Notes under the pieces: model-generated | Databases searched by the model: none | What the model saw: the letters and a program-made list of their open reading frames with translations, nothing else | What the model was told of the DNA's origin: nothing | Shown here: piece by piece, positions 16,814 to 25,852 of the stretch | How the letters are laid out: every line of letters begins with the position of its first letter | Numbering within the stretch: the stretch's first letter is position 1 | Assembly (NCBI GenBank): GCA_044228285.1 | Contig: JBGAVD010000002.1 | Location: forward strand, 620,001-684,000 | Direction: 5' to 3' | DNA: 64,000 nucleotides | From: JBBATK01 sp044228285 | GTDB taxonomy: Bacteria > Bacteroidota > Ignavibacteria > Kapaibacteriales > NICIL-2 | Program-made: the position numbers and the translations under genes

Positions 16814-19792
16814 TTAGCGATCCTTCTTTGCAAGAGTCTTTTTACTAACGCGCGGCTTCGCCGCCGCCTTAACGACACTTTTCTTTACAGAAGCTACGGG
16901 TGTTGTTCCGTCTTCTTCAATCGAAGGAACAAATGTTGGCGATAATGATGCAGCTTTCTCTTTGTTAGCGTTAGCATGAAGTGCATGCTGCTTATAGGTC
17001 TCAAAAAGTTCTTTCAGGGCCAGCCCGGTGAAAGAGCTCTTGACCTTAGAAACTTGCTCAGGAGTACCGCAACAAACAATTTCACCTCCGCGATTACCTG
17101 CATCTGGACCAAGATCTACTATCCAGTCGGCTGATGCCATGACATGAAGATTGTGTTCAATAACCAAGACGGTATTGCCTTTGTCAACTAAGCGATGGAA
17201 GCAATCAATGAGACGCGAAACATCGTCGAGGTGCAAACCAGTTGTTGGTTCGTCGAAAATGTATAAGACATTCGTGCGATTAGCTTCATCAAGATGCGTT
17301 GCCAGCTTGATTCTCTGAGCCTCGCCTCCTGAAAGGATGGAAGAGGATTGTCCCATTCGCAAATACCCCAATCCAACTTCCTGGAGTATTTGTAGACGAT
17401 CTGTTACTCTCTTAATCCCCTTGAAAAAGTCCATGGCTTCATCGACCGTCATTGCAAGAACGTCGACAATCGACTTGTCACGAAAGAGAATGTTCCGAGC
17501 TTCTCGTTTGTAGCGAGTACCTCTGCATGTTTCGCATTCGAGTTCGATGTCAGGCAGAAACTGCATTTCGACAACTACCGTTCCTGAGCCTTCGCAAGCC
17601 TCACAGCGGCCACCTTGAACATTGAAAGAGAAGTGTCCAGCCTTCCATCCAAGCTGACGTGCTGCCTGTGTTGCCGCAAAGGTCTCGCGTATGGTGTCAA
17701 AAGCCTTTGTATACGTTACTGGAGTGGATCTCGAAGAACGACCAATGGGGGATTGATCTACCATCTCAACATCGCTCACCTCATTCATTCCTTCAATGCG
17801 TTCGCACTTCCCAACGATACCATTGTACCCGCCATTCAAACGCTTAAGATTTGCGTATAGTACCTCGTGAACCAAGGAGCTCTTCCCTGAACCCGATACA
17901 CCTGTCACCGCGGTGATGCAGCCCAGAGGAATCTTGAGCTCAGACACTTTCAAGTTGTTCTCGTGTGCTCCAAAAATCTCGATAGACTTACCATTTCCTT
18001 TACGCCGTTTTTGAGGAAGGGCGATGGATTTTCTTCCGCTGAGGTATTGTCCTGTCAGTGACTTCTCTGAAGCAACGATTTCGTCAACCGTTCCATGAAA
18101 CACGACCTCTCCGCCAAGCTCGCCGGCACGAGGTCCCATGTCGATGATACTATCTGCATTCCGCATGATATCTGTGTCGTGCTCCACAACGACAACAGTG
18201 TTCCCCAGATTGCGCAGACGATGCATGATCTTGATCAGGCGCTGTGTGTCGCGAGGGTGAAGTCCGATACTGGGCTCATCCAACACATACAAGGTGCCAA
18301 CTAAGGAAGAACCTAGAGAAGTTGCCAGATTCAAGCGCTGCGATTCACCACCGCTTAAGGTGTGCGACAATCGATCGAGACTGAGATAGCCCACACCAAT
18401 GTCAACAAGCAGCTTCAATCGCCAATTGATTTCTTTGAGGAGCAAGCCGGCGATATGGTCTTGATGTTTGGTAAGCTTTAGACTCTGAAAAAACGCAGCT
18501 GCCTCATCGATCGTGAGGAGTACGATTTGCGGTATTGACTTGTTGCCAACGAAGACCTGGCGCGCAGATGTTCGTAGACGAGAGCCAGCACAGAAAGAAC
18601 ATCGAGTGTAGCCGCGATACCGCGCAAGCATCACACGATTCTGAACTTTGTACGACTTGTCCTCGAGTTCTTTGAAGTAGCCATTTAGTCCATGATACTC
18701 ACGGTCACCATTCCAAAGCCACTCATATTGTTGAGCGGTGTACGAAGCAAGTGGTGCTTCAATCGATAAACCAATACGCTTTGCATGGGTACAGAGTTCT
18801 GCGTTCAAGGTTGCAGCGTACTGCACCTTGAAAGGGTGAATGGCTCCCTGGCGCAAGCTTTTGGTACGATCCGGAATGACAAGATCTTCGTCAATTCCGA
18901 TACTGCGTCCGAATCCTTGACAGGTGGGGCAAGCTCCAAAGGGAGAGTTAAAGGAGAAGAGACGCGGCTCGGGTTCTTGATATTCAGTTCGATCGTACGG
19001 GCACTCATACTCGGAGCTAAACAGGAAGGTCTCACCTCTGGTGACGTTGCGAATGGCCATTCGTCCATTGCTACGTTTGAAGCTCGAATCGATGGAATCG
19101 TAGAGTCGGGACTTAGTATCTGCATCTTTACGCAACAACAATCTGTCGCTAACAGCATACACTTTATCCATTCCAAGCGAGGAATCAGGTCGCTCTTCCT
19201 GCAGATCAATAATATCGTAGGTGCCATCAACCATGACTCTGGTATAACCAGCAGTCAACAAACTATCGAGCGCCTCGTTGAAACTATCCGCTCCAACTCC
19301 TGAAAGAGGAAAGAGGATGTATATGCGGTCGTCTTCATCCCATCCTAAAACGGTGTCCAAGATTGATTGCGGTGTATCGTGCCGAACCTGACGTCCACAG
19401 TGTTTACACAAGGTGATGCCTATACGCCCATACAACAGTCGCAGATAGTCGTAGACTTCGGTTGTTGTCCCAACCGTTGACCGTGGATTGCGCGTCAGCG
19501 TCTTTTGCTCAATTGCAATGGCAGGAGGGAGACCGCTAATGCTATCAACCTCTGGCTTGTTTTTTCGCTCAAGGAATTGTCGTGCATAAGCCGATAACGA
19601 CTCAACAAATCGGCGCTGTCCTTCGGCGTAGAGCGTATCAAATGCTAAAGATGACTTTCCCGATCCACTCACACCCGTGACAATCGTCAAGGTGTTACGC
19701 TCAATGTCGACACTGACGTTCTTAAGGTTGTTCACCCGGGCACCGCTGATGCGAATGAACTTCTTGTGAGAATCGCTGGACTGTGGACTCAT
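16814..19792 (-). CDS. uvrA: excinuclease ABC subunit A (UvrA)
   Basis: UvrA is the damage-sensing ATPase of nucleotide excision repair. Two ABC modules are clear: Walker A GVSGSGKSSLAFDTLYAEGQ and GVSGSGKSSLVHEVLY, signatures LSGGESQRLNLA and LSGGEAQRIKLA, and the UvrB-binding region. The C-terminal zinc module (CEACEGSG, CETCRGTRY) is intact. In the insertion-domain zinc site the first pair reads CPYD instead of CPxC, so one cysteine is missing. The protein ends in a Lys/Ala-rich basic tail of about 30 residues. The longest frame starts at 19906, but its first 38 residues are not UvrA-like. ATG 19792 (992 residues) fits the family, and a TATTTTGC element at 19831-19838 lies between the two. 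Confidence 0.95.
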   Translation of the reverse strand: MSPQSSDSHKKFIRISGARVNNLKNVSVDIERNTLTIVTGVSGSGKSSLAFDTLYAEGQRRFVESLSAYARQFLERKNKPEVDSISGLPPAIAIEQKTLTRNPRSTVGTTTEVYDYLRLLYGRIGITLCKHCGRQVRHDTPQSILDTVLGWDEDDRIYILFPLSGVGADSFNEALDSLLTAGYTRVMVDGTYDIIDLQEERPDSSLGMDKVYAVSDRLLLRKDADTKSRLYDSIDSSFKRSNGRMAIRNVTRGETFLFSSEYECPYDRTEYQEPEPRLFSFNSPFGACPTCQGFGRSIGIDEDLVIPDRTKSLRQGAIHPFKVQYAATLNAELCTHAKRIGLSIEAPLASYTAQQYEWLWNGDREYHGLNGYFKELEDKSYKVQNRVMLARYRGYTRCSFCAGSRLRTSARQVFVGNKSIPQIVLLTIDEAAAFFQSLKLTKHQDHIAGLLLKEINWRLKLLVDIGVGYLSLDRLSHTLSGGESQRLNLATSLGSSLVGTLYVLDEPSIGLHPRDTQRLIKIMHRLRNLGNTVVVVEHDTDIMRNADSIIDMGPRAGELGGEVVFHGTVDEIVASEKSLTGQYLSGRKSIALPQKRRKGNGKSIEIFGAHENNLKVSELKIPLGCITAVTGVSGSGKSSLVHEVLYANLKRLNGGYNGIVGKCERIEGMNEVSDVEMVDQSPIGRSSRSTPVTYTKAFDTIRETFAATQAARQLGWKAGHFSFNVQGGRCEACEGSGTVVVEMQFLPDIELECETCRGTRYKREARNILFRDKSIVDVLAMTVDEAMDFFKGIKRVTDRLQILQEVGLGYLRMGQSSSILSGGEAQRIKLATHLDEANRTNVLYIFDEPTTGLHLDDVSRLIDCFHRLVDKGNTVLVIEHNLHVMASADWIVDLGPDAGNRGGEIVCCGTPEQVSKVKSSFTGLALKELFETYKQHALHANANKEKAASLSPTFVPSIEEDGTTPVASVKKSVVKAAAKPRVSKKTLAKKDR

Positions 19793-20134
19793 AATGTGGC
19801 TTTTTTGAGAGGACCGAGTGAAACGAATTCGCAAAATAGCGAGGTGGGGAGCTTGTGGAAGGGGAGAATTATCAACACCGTGGCTGCGGAATGGGGCCCT
19901 CATCAAAATTCTGCTTGGGTCAACTGAAATCAGCTCGACAAGCTCCTCGTATCAACTGGAGATTCGTGCTTCTCTTCTCGTACAGCGAGGCAGCTTGCTG
20001 CCTCGGTTGAACAAAAATCTCTTGAACGATGTGTACAATTATGCGAGTGCAAGATCGGTTCATGGGGTCAATCACGCATAAAGTACAGTGAAAAAGACCT
20101 ACCGCGCTCAAACTGTCTGTCGGAAAGCCAGTAT
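19793..20134. other. 342-base gap between uvrA and btuB-like gene, with hairpin and promoter-like site
   Basis: On the minus strand TATTTTGC (19831-19838) lies about 39 bases before the chosen uvrA ATG. It resembles the -7 elements seen elsewhere in the window with one base fewer. A perfect hairpin, CGAGGCAGC at 19986-19994 with GCTGCCTCG at 19997-20005, sits downstream of the btuB-like stop and may end that transcript. It lacks a T tail on the minus strand, so termination is uncertain. No gene is supported in this gap. Confidence 0.5.
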
Positions 20135-22294
20135 CTACTGTGTTGAACTTGCGCCAAGACTGAGAATGCAACCCAGGTGTATTTGTCGTCCTGGCATTGG
20201 GTAGTTAGCTACTAAGACGTAACCCACGTTGAGGATGTTGTCTGCGCGTATTGAGAATCTAAGAGTGCTTGAGCCCCAATTTGTATTCGCCGACACGCTT
20301 GCGTTCAGTGTTGCAACTGAAGGCAGCTGTGACTCCGGTGCGTTGTCGCTTTGCGTATAGCGATCTGACACCCACTGGACGGAGAAGCTCTCCTCGAAGT
20401 TCTGATGCTTGAAACTCGTATGAACGAAAGCAAGAAAACTAGGGGTGTAGGGTACTCTCTTATTGTACCAAGCAGAGCTTTCGCGTGCATCACGAACATC
20501 TTGTTGGCTGAACGAGGCGCGAATGCTGAGAGCAGACAATCGCATCCGACATCCAAGGTCGAAACCTTGAGATCGAACACGGGCAATGTTCTGTGCAGAC
20601 CAGCTGACCGGGCTTCGCGGAACGGAAATGATTTGATCGGTCACTATGCTATAAAAGACGCTTGAACTGATGGCTATTCCGAGCTCTGCACCTTCAAGGA
20701 AAGGAAGCTCGGCTGAGGCTTTTATGGTTGAGCTTTGCTCTGGAACAAGGTCTGTGCTGCCATAATTCTGATAGTAGAGCTCATTGAAGGAGGGAAGCCG
20801 GTACGCCGTGCCTGCGTGCAGACTCAGCTCCATACCGCTAAGGAAATCAAAAAGGAGACCCACCCGAGGATTCAGCTGCGGTTTTGAGTCACTCGAGAAA
20901 TCTGAACGGAAAGCCGCAAATGCATGGAGCAGTGTGGAATCGATAAGTTGTACTGCTTGTGACTGCCACGAAGCACCAACTCCTGCAAGACTTCGATGTG
21001 CTGCAGAACCAGCGTTAAATCGAAGAAGATCGCCGCGGAGATCGGCATATCCTAGGTCCGATTGTAAGGTCCAAACTTCGCCGCTTTGCCCGCGCTGCAC
21101 AAGACGGAGGTTGAAACCCGCATCGCGTGCAAAGAAGCGATCATCGAAGGTCTTGCCGAGAATGCTGCGAGATGTGTCGGAATACGATTGCTGACCAAAG
21201 CGTCCGTAGACTGAACTTCGTAGTTCCCAATGGTCGGCTGGTTCTAACTCCACCGTCTGGATACACAGGATGTCTTTGTCTTTCAATCGAGCCGTGCTGC
21301 CCTGGATGTTGCCTTGCATCACTGCTCCTGGTGCACCACGAACAGAGCTGCGTGCGAATAGTTTTGTGCTACTTTGAAGAGTTTTGGCTTTGATACGGTA
21401 ATGAAGACTTGAGTAGTAGGCTGAAGCGTCTGCATTAGCCCTCTGATACTCGGTGGTCGAACCGAAGTTGTTGAATTGAAAGGGGTAGTTGCCGTCACTG
21501 CGTTCAAGAGAGACCGAAGCGCTGAGGCTATGACCCTCCGCAAGCTGGCTCTGTACCTCTGCCCCCAGATTCTGTGAGTTCCATGAGCCTGCCTGTAGTT
21601 GTATCCGTGTGAGCATCTGGTCTGCCCCTGGCTCTGGGCTACGTAAGAGGATTTCTCCACCCATTGCATTGGCAGGGGAGGCGCTTAACTGAGCTCCGTC
21701 ATTCACATACACCGAGGATATCATTGACGATGGAAGCATGGCGAAATCGAAGAGCGCGTTCTGCGAGGAGTTTAAACGTACTCCATCGAGACTTACCGCA
21801 GTCTGAGATGCTGATGCCCCACGCAATGAGACTGTTTTGATGCCACCTATGCCACCATAGTCCTGAACGTATACCCCGGGAATGAGGTGAAGGAGATCGA
21901 CGCAATGCTTCGTCTGCAGACTTCGTAGCTCAGTACTATCAAGCGACGATAGACCATGGTTGAGCAAACGCTGCTGCAAACGTGGCCGCTGCCCAGTCAC
22001 CTGAACGACCGCCGTCTGCCGTGGAGTCGTGTCTGCCTTCATTAGCTTACTAGAGTTAGGCGACTGAGCGAATAAAGTATCAGTTCTCAGCAAACTTGTT
22101 GTATTCAACAAGTAGAGTAGCGAACAGAACAGCCAGAATCTATGAGCCAAAAAAAACTTTGCGAGTTTGCCAAGTAGCGATAGAGGAAGCAGAAACAGAT
22201 GATCTAAGCCAATAAAAGTCAAAGGCATATCTGGTTTGATATGCCGGACTCGGAAGTGCGGTGACTTCAGAATAGTGCGCAGAAGTTTTGTCAC
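20135..22294 (-). CDS. btuB: TonB-dependent outer-membrane receptor, BtuB-like (cobalamin)
   Basis: An outer-membrane transporter of 719 residues with a plug domain (DLLHLIPGVYVQDYGGIGGIKTVSLRGASASQ) and a long C-terminal beta-barrel. Motifs such as TAYRLPSFNELYY and a final aromatic-rich strand region are typical. The cobalamin substrate is inferred from context: it starts five bases after the stop of the BtuG-like lipoprotein gene, and both lie downstream of a clear cobalamin riboswitch. The N-terminus is long; the hydrophobic signal core (FWLFCSLLYLLNTTSLL) is near residues 54-70, so a start at Met23 (22228) is also possible. No TonB box was assigned with certainty. Confidence 0.88.
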   Translation of the reverse strand: MTKLLRTILKSPHFRVRHIKPDMPLTFIGLDHLFLLPLSLLGKLAKFFLAHRFWLFCSLLYLLNTTSLLRTDTLFAQSPNSSKLMKADTTPRQTAVVQVTGQRPRLQQRLLNHGLSSLDSTELRSLQTKHCVDLLHLIPGVYVQDYGGIGGIKTVSLRGASASQTAVSLDGVRLNSSQNALFDFAMLPSSMISSVYVNDGAQLSASPANAMGGEILLRSPEPGADQMLTRIQLQAGSWNSQNLGAEVQSQLAEGHSLSASVSLERSDGNYPFQFNNFGSTTEYQRANADASAYYSSLHYRIKAKTLQSSTKLFARSSVRGAPGAVMQGNIQGSTARLKDKDILCIQTVELEPADHWELRSSVYGRFGQQSYSDTSRSILGKTFDDRFFARDAGFNLRLVQRGQSGEVWTLQSDLGYADLRGDLLRFNAGSAAHRSLAGVGASWQSQAVQLIDSTLLHAFAAFRSDFSSDSKPQLNPRVGLLFDFLSGMELSLHAGTAYRLPSFNELYYQNYGSTDLVPEQSSTIKASAELPFLEGAELGIAISSSVFYSIVTDQIISVPRSPVSWSAQNIARVRSQGFDLGCRMRLSALSIRASFSQQDVRDARESSAWYNKRVPYTPSFLAFVHTSFKHQNFEESFSVQWVSDRYTQSDNAPESQLPSVATLNASVSANTNWGSSTLRFSIRADNILNVGYVLVANYPMPGRQIHLGCILSLGASSTQ

Positions 22295-22299
22295 ACCGT

Positions 22300-23409
22300 T
22301 TAGTGGTAGAAAGCAACGTAGCCAGGGATGAGACCTACTGAGTAGGATTTGAGTTGCGTTCCGCTATTCGAGAACACAACTATTTTGCCGCGACTATTGA
22401 AGTCACCAGCATCGCTAACCCAGAAGGAACCATCGCGCGGGTGAACGGAAAGGCCATTTGGTGAAATACCGGCTCCGAGGGAGAATACTGGTGCTAAAGT
22501 CTGAGAGGCAACGATGGTGTTAAGCTGAAGGACGCTCCAGTTTACATCGGAAGTAGATGCTTTACCAAGGACATAAATGTTTCCTTTCCAATAGTTCATA
22601 AAGCCCATTCCATCAAACTCCCAACGTCGAAGCTCCATTTTTGATGCCTCGTCGTACTCAATGATGCCTTGCTTTGCTGTGGTGTTTGTGTAGAGCTCCT
22701 GGTAGTACGCATAAACACGATTTCCATCTTCGCTCATGACAAGTTCTGTTACATTCTTGCCAGCAGTCAAGCGATAACTCACCTGCATAGTTGCCAAGTC
22801 AACCACTGCAATGGTACCGGCATGCTGCTCTCCAGCTCTAAGGGTACCATAACCACTGTTTGCAACCCAGGCATAGCGAGAATTGCCACAAAGACCCTGC
22901 GTAGCTGGTCCAGTGACCACTTGGTTTTTGAGCGTACAGCTTCGCGGGTCAAAGAACTGGATGCCGTCGCCATTTGTAGTGCTGACGGCTGCAAGGGAGG
23001 GAGACAACAGGCTGAGCTTCCAAGGTTGATTGTTAGAAGATAAGAGTATTGTTGTCAAGAGCTTGCCAGTTTTTGCGTTAATTACTTCGATAGTATGTGA
23101 GTTCGTAACACTAACGAAGGCAGTGTCGCCTTTTAGCATGACATCGTTGGCGGTTGCTCCAAGTTTTCTGCCAAAGTTCATCTCTGAGAACCAGTTCGCT
23201 TCCACACTGTCGGTTGCCCGATTGATTCTGGACAGACTAGCATTATCCGAATTGTAAGCCCCTTGGTTGACCACAATGACTGAGGAGTCTTGAGAGCTTG
23301 AGGGGGTAGAAGGAGTGGTTGATTCCGTGCATGATTGAACCACGAACAGCGAGAGAACGAGAGCGCAAAGCAGCGCACTCTTTTGCGAAGAAAAGGAAAA
23401 AGAGAACAT
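22300..23409 (-). CDS. surface lipoprotein, BtuG-like beta-propeller (DUF5074/YncE type)
   Basis: A 369-residue lipoprotein. From ATG 23409 the signal peptide MFSFSFSSQKSALLCALVL leads to a lipobox-like VVQSC with Cys27, then a Ser/Thr/Pro-rich tether. The rest reads as YncE-like propeller blades (DVMLKGDTAFVSVTNSHTIEVINAKTGKLL, WVANSGYGTLRAGEQHAGTIAVVDLATMQV, NGLSVHPRDGSFWVSDAGDF). In Bacteroides, BtuG is a propeller lipoprotein that captures vitamin B12 and passes it to BtuB. Gene order, coupling to the receptor and the upstream riboswitch make that role likely here. The frame extends upstream to 23469, but residues before 23409 do not look like a signal peptide. Confidence 0.85.
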   Translation of the reverse strand: MFSFSFSSQKSALLCALVLSLFVVQSCTESTTPSTPSSSQDSSVIVVNQGAYNSDNASLSRINRATDSVEANWFSEMNFGRKLGATANDVMLKGDTAFVSVTNSHTIEVINAKTGKLLTTILLSSNNQPWKLSLLSPSLAAVSTTNGDGIQFFDPRSCTLKNQVVTGPATQGLCGNSRYAWVANSGYGTLRAGEQHAGTIAVVDLATMQVSYRLTAGKNVTELVMSEDGNRVYAYYQELYTNTTAKQGIIEYDEASKMELRRWEFDGMGFMNYWKGNIYVLGKASTSDVNWSVLQLNTIVASQTLAPVFSLGAGISPNGLSVHPRDGSFWVSDAGDFNSRGKIVVFSNSGTQLKSYSVGLIPGYVAFYH

Positions 23410-23528
23410 AGTAGAATGAGTTGTGTTGCCTGCCACGGACAACTTGAAAAAGGTGGGAAAGTCAGACACGGCAACGGGAGTTCTGTCCGCAAGGAGCGCA
23501 AGCCAGAATCGCGACGGTGTACGACTTT

Positions 23529-23729
23529 CTCATCAGCACTGTATGGCGCAGTGCGGTACGAAGTACGTGATGAGCCCATCAGGCAGGTCTTCCGGCTCAG
23601 GTTTCAATCTCCTCGTTCGCCTTCCCGCGGTTGCAGTGGCATTGTGAACGATTTGTCAACCCTTACGGCGGCGCTACCGCTCCCGGTTTTCACGGGATTC
23701 CCTATTCTTCCTGCTGTGCAGGACACCTG
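23529..23729 (-). promoter_or_regulatory. cobalamin riboswitch controlling btuG-btuB
   Basis: Read on the minus strand, the conserved parts of the cobalamin riboswitch occur in order: AATAGGGAATCCCGTGAAAA (from about 23706), CCGCCGTAA, GCCACTG, CGCGGGAAGGCG, and the B12 box GCCGGAAGACCTGCCT (23581-23596). Just downstream, CTCATCA (23568-23574) pairs with TGATGAG (23529-23535). This closes a two-hairpin structure (GTAC-ttc-GTAC and CACTG-cgccata-CAGTG) that is a good candidate for the expression platform or kissing-loop partner. The lipoprotein ATG lies 120 bases further on. Expected action is lower expression when cobalamin is abundant. Confidence 0.95.
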
Positions 23730-23741
23730 ATGAGAACACAA

Positions 23742-23749
23742 CAAAAATA
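23742..23749 (-). promoter_or_regulatory. -7 promoter element (TATTTTTG) of the riboswitch transcript
   Basis: TATTTTTG on the minus strand matches TAnnTTTG and ends 13 bases before the first riboswitch helix, which is the spacing expected for a transcript beginning close to the aptamer. The same octamer, preceded by C, occurs before several other minus-strand genes in this window. Confidence 0.7.
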
Positions 23750-23813
23750 GTAGGAGGATTGAGCCTGGCGAGGAAATCTTTTCCCCCGTCCTCAGGGATG
23801 CTCAACAACGACG

Positions 23814-23821
23814 TAAATTTG
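23814..23821 (+). promoter_or_regulatory. -7 promoter element (TAAATTTG) of the GT2 gene
   Basis: An exact TAnnTTTG match 18 bases before the ATG at 23840. It supports that ATG over the upstream TTG (23759) and ATG (23798) in the same frame. Confidence 0.6.
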
Positions 23822-23839
23822 CAGTATTCGCCTGCGCCT

Positions 23840-24724
23840 ATGACACTATCTGGATGTACTTTTATTCGCAACGGTCTGTCGTTAGGCTACCCCTTTGCAG
23901 AATCTCTGGAATCGCTCTTACAACTCTGTGATTCGGTGAGTATTGCTGTTGGTGCATCGACAGACGGCACCGAAGAGTACATACGCTCACTGAACAACTC
24001 TAAACTCCTCGTAACGCCGACTGTTTGGGATGACACCCTCCGTGAAGGTGGAAGAATTCTCGCACAACAAACCGATATCGCGCTCCAGCACTGCCAAGGA
24101 GACTGGTGTGTGTATTTACAAGGTGATGAAGTACTCCATGAGGAAGACTATGATTTGATTCGTCGGGAAATCCTTGCTGTCAACGATACACCTCAAGTGG
24201 AGGCGCTCCTTTTTCGATGGGTCCATTTGTTTGGTTCCTATGAGTATCAGGGTGTAGGCCGACAATGGTACCGTCGTGAAATCCGGGCTTTTCGAAACAC
24301 CGGCGCGGTGATTTCCTGGGGCGACGCACAGGGCTTCCGAACGCGAGATGCAGATGGGACTATACGCAAACTGCGCGCGCGACAAACTGAGGCAAGGATT
24401 TTTCATTACGGGTGGGTACGCCATCCCCGCGCTCAGGCTGCGAAAGCCCAGGCAATGAATAAGCTCTATCATGACGATGCATGGATGCAGGAGAACATTC
24501 CAGACACTACTGAGTTTATAGCCCGTACTTTTGCTTTGAAAGAGTATCGGGCTACTCATCCAGCAATTATGAAATCTCGTATGGAGCGAGATAAGACGTG
24601 GACAACGCTGTTTGATCCACAAGCAGCACTTCAGCCTAAGCCTTTTCGTGTGGCGCTGAGTGATCAGATTGAAGAATGGACGGGATGGAGAATTGGGGAG
24701 TATAAGAACTTTGTGCAAGTATGA
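23840..24724 (+). CDS. glycosyltransferase family 2-like protein
   Basis: A cytosolic protein of 294 residues from ATG 23840. It opens with SGCTFIRNGLSLGYPF and SVSIAVGASTDGTEEYI, a GT-A nucleotide-binding start typical of a GT2-like subfamily, followed by WCVYLQGDEVLHEEDY, where the DxD-like metal site reads GDE. The remainder (FRWVHLFGSYEYQGVGRQWYRREIRAFR) is family-like. The frame runs 27 codons further upstream, but a promoter element at 23814-23821 and the usual family N-terminus both favour 23840. Two GT9 genes follow, so a role in LPS or another surface glycan is likely; donor and acceptor are unknown. Confidence 0.8.
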   Translation: MTLSGCTFIRNGLSLGYPFAESLESLLQLCDSVSIAVGASTDGTEEYIRSLNNSKLLVTPTVWDDTLREGGRILAQQTDIALQHCQGDWCVYLQGDEVLHEEDYDLIRREILAVNDTPQVEALLFRWVHLFGSYEYQGVGRQWYRREIRAFRNTGAVISWGDAQGFRTRDADGTIRKLRARQTEARIFHYGWVRHPRAQAAKAQAMNKLYHDDAWMQENIPDTTEFIARTFALKEYRATHPAIMKSRMERDKTWTTLFDPQAALQPKPFRVALSDQIEEWTGWRIGEYKNFVQV

Positions 24725-24826
24725 GTCAGCAGCAGAGGCGGGTTGGTGTCTGGAGGCAATGGACAAGTCGGTGCAGGACACTGGTTCTGCAACTGAACAT
24801 GTATCACAGCTAGCAGGAGCATAGAC

Positions 24827-25825
24827 ATGAAAATTCTCGTCGTGCAAGTTGGTCGCTATGGTGACCTTATTCTGACAACCCCGTTGTTGTACGCACTGAA
24901 ACAACACTATACGCAAGCTGAGATCCATGTGTTGGCATCGGAGCGATATCATGACTTGCTTCAGGGACAATCCTTCGTCGATGTTGTACACGTTTACCGT
25001 AAAAAAGTTCTGGACGTGTTACAGTCGTTCCGCTCACTACGCGCCGAGCAGTTTGATATCTACATTGATCCCAAGGATCACTTTTCGCAAGAGAGCACCT
25101 TCTTTGCGAGAGTCGTGCATTCAGCAAGCTCGATTGGTTTTAATGCACCAGGTAAAACAGTGTTTCAGCACTCTCTGCCAAGCTCTACTGAGAATGAGGC
25201 GCATAATCCGCCCCTTCATGTTGTGGACCGCAATCTTCACGCTTTGAAGTATCTAAACATTAGTGCTGCTCGACGCAGACCAATTCTTGATGTAGCTGAA
25301 GAGAGTCGAGCGGAATCACTGCGAATGGCACCGCCATACAAAGAGGGAGTAAAGATGATTGTGCTGAATATTTCAGCCGGTCAAGAGTCTCGCCACTGGC
25401 CTGCCGACCATTGGATTCAGCTAGGACAGGCCTTAGCGCAACGAGGTCAACGCCTGCAGATCTTGGCTGCACCAGCGGATCATAGCACTGCCCGCAGCAT
25501 TGCATCTGGCATTGGAGAACGTGCAAGTGTCTACGCTTCAACAAACATCCATCAGGCAATCGCTCTAATCGAGCGCTGCGATCTGTTGGTCAGCGCTGAC
25601 AGCGCGCCAGTGCATATTGCATCAGCGTTCAATACTCCAGTGGTTGCGATGTATAATTCAGTCATCTGGAACCTTCATAAGTTTGGACCTCTGAGCACGC
25701 GCTATCGCATCGTTCAGCCTGAGCTAGAAGGAGAGATCGCGGATATCCAGGTACGACAGCTGACCGTGGCAACGCAGAGTCTGTTGAATGAAGTTACAAA
25801 CAATCAAAACGCAGCTGGCATCTAG
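24827..25825 (+). CDS. glycosyltransferase family 9 protein (heptosyltransferase-like)
   Basis: A 332-residue GT-B enzyme of the ADP-heptose:LPS heptosyltransferase family. The N-terminus MKILVVQVGRYGDLILTTPLL and the C-terminal donor-site block LLVSADSAPVHIASAFNTPVVAMY are diagnostic. AGGAG lies about eight bases before the ATG. The next gene, 28 bases on, is another GT9 protein, so the two may add successive sugars to the LPS core. The actual sugar cannot be read from the sequence. Confidence 0.9.
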   Translation: MKILVVQVGRYGDLILTTPLLYALKQHYTQAEIHVLASERYHDLLQGQSFVDVVHVYRKKVLDVLQSFRSLRAEQFDIYIDPKDHFSQESTFFARVVHSASSIGFNAPGKTVFQHSLPSSTENEAHNPPLHVVDRNLHALKYLNISAARRRPILDVAEESRAESLRMAPPYKEGVKMIVLNISAGQESRHWPADHWIQLGQALAQRGQRLQILAAPADHSTARSIASGIGERASVYASTNIHQAIALIERCDLLVSADSAPVHIASAFNTPVVAMYNSVIWNLHKFGPLSTRYRIVQPELEGEIADIQVRQLTVATQSLLNEVTNNQNAAGI

Positions 25826-25852
25826 TGCTGCGCCTATCGTGTACAAGTTCTC

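Noticed and set aside
18785..19303. 172-codon plus-strand frame inside uvrA
   Set aside because: Shadow of the strongly conserved uvrA reading frame.
24116..24991. 291-codon minus-strand frame over the GT2 gene
   Set aside because: It overlaps a well-supported glycosyltransferase gene and the start of a GT9 gene, and its product has no coherent domain.
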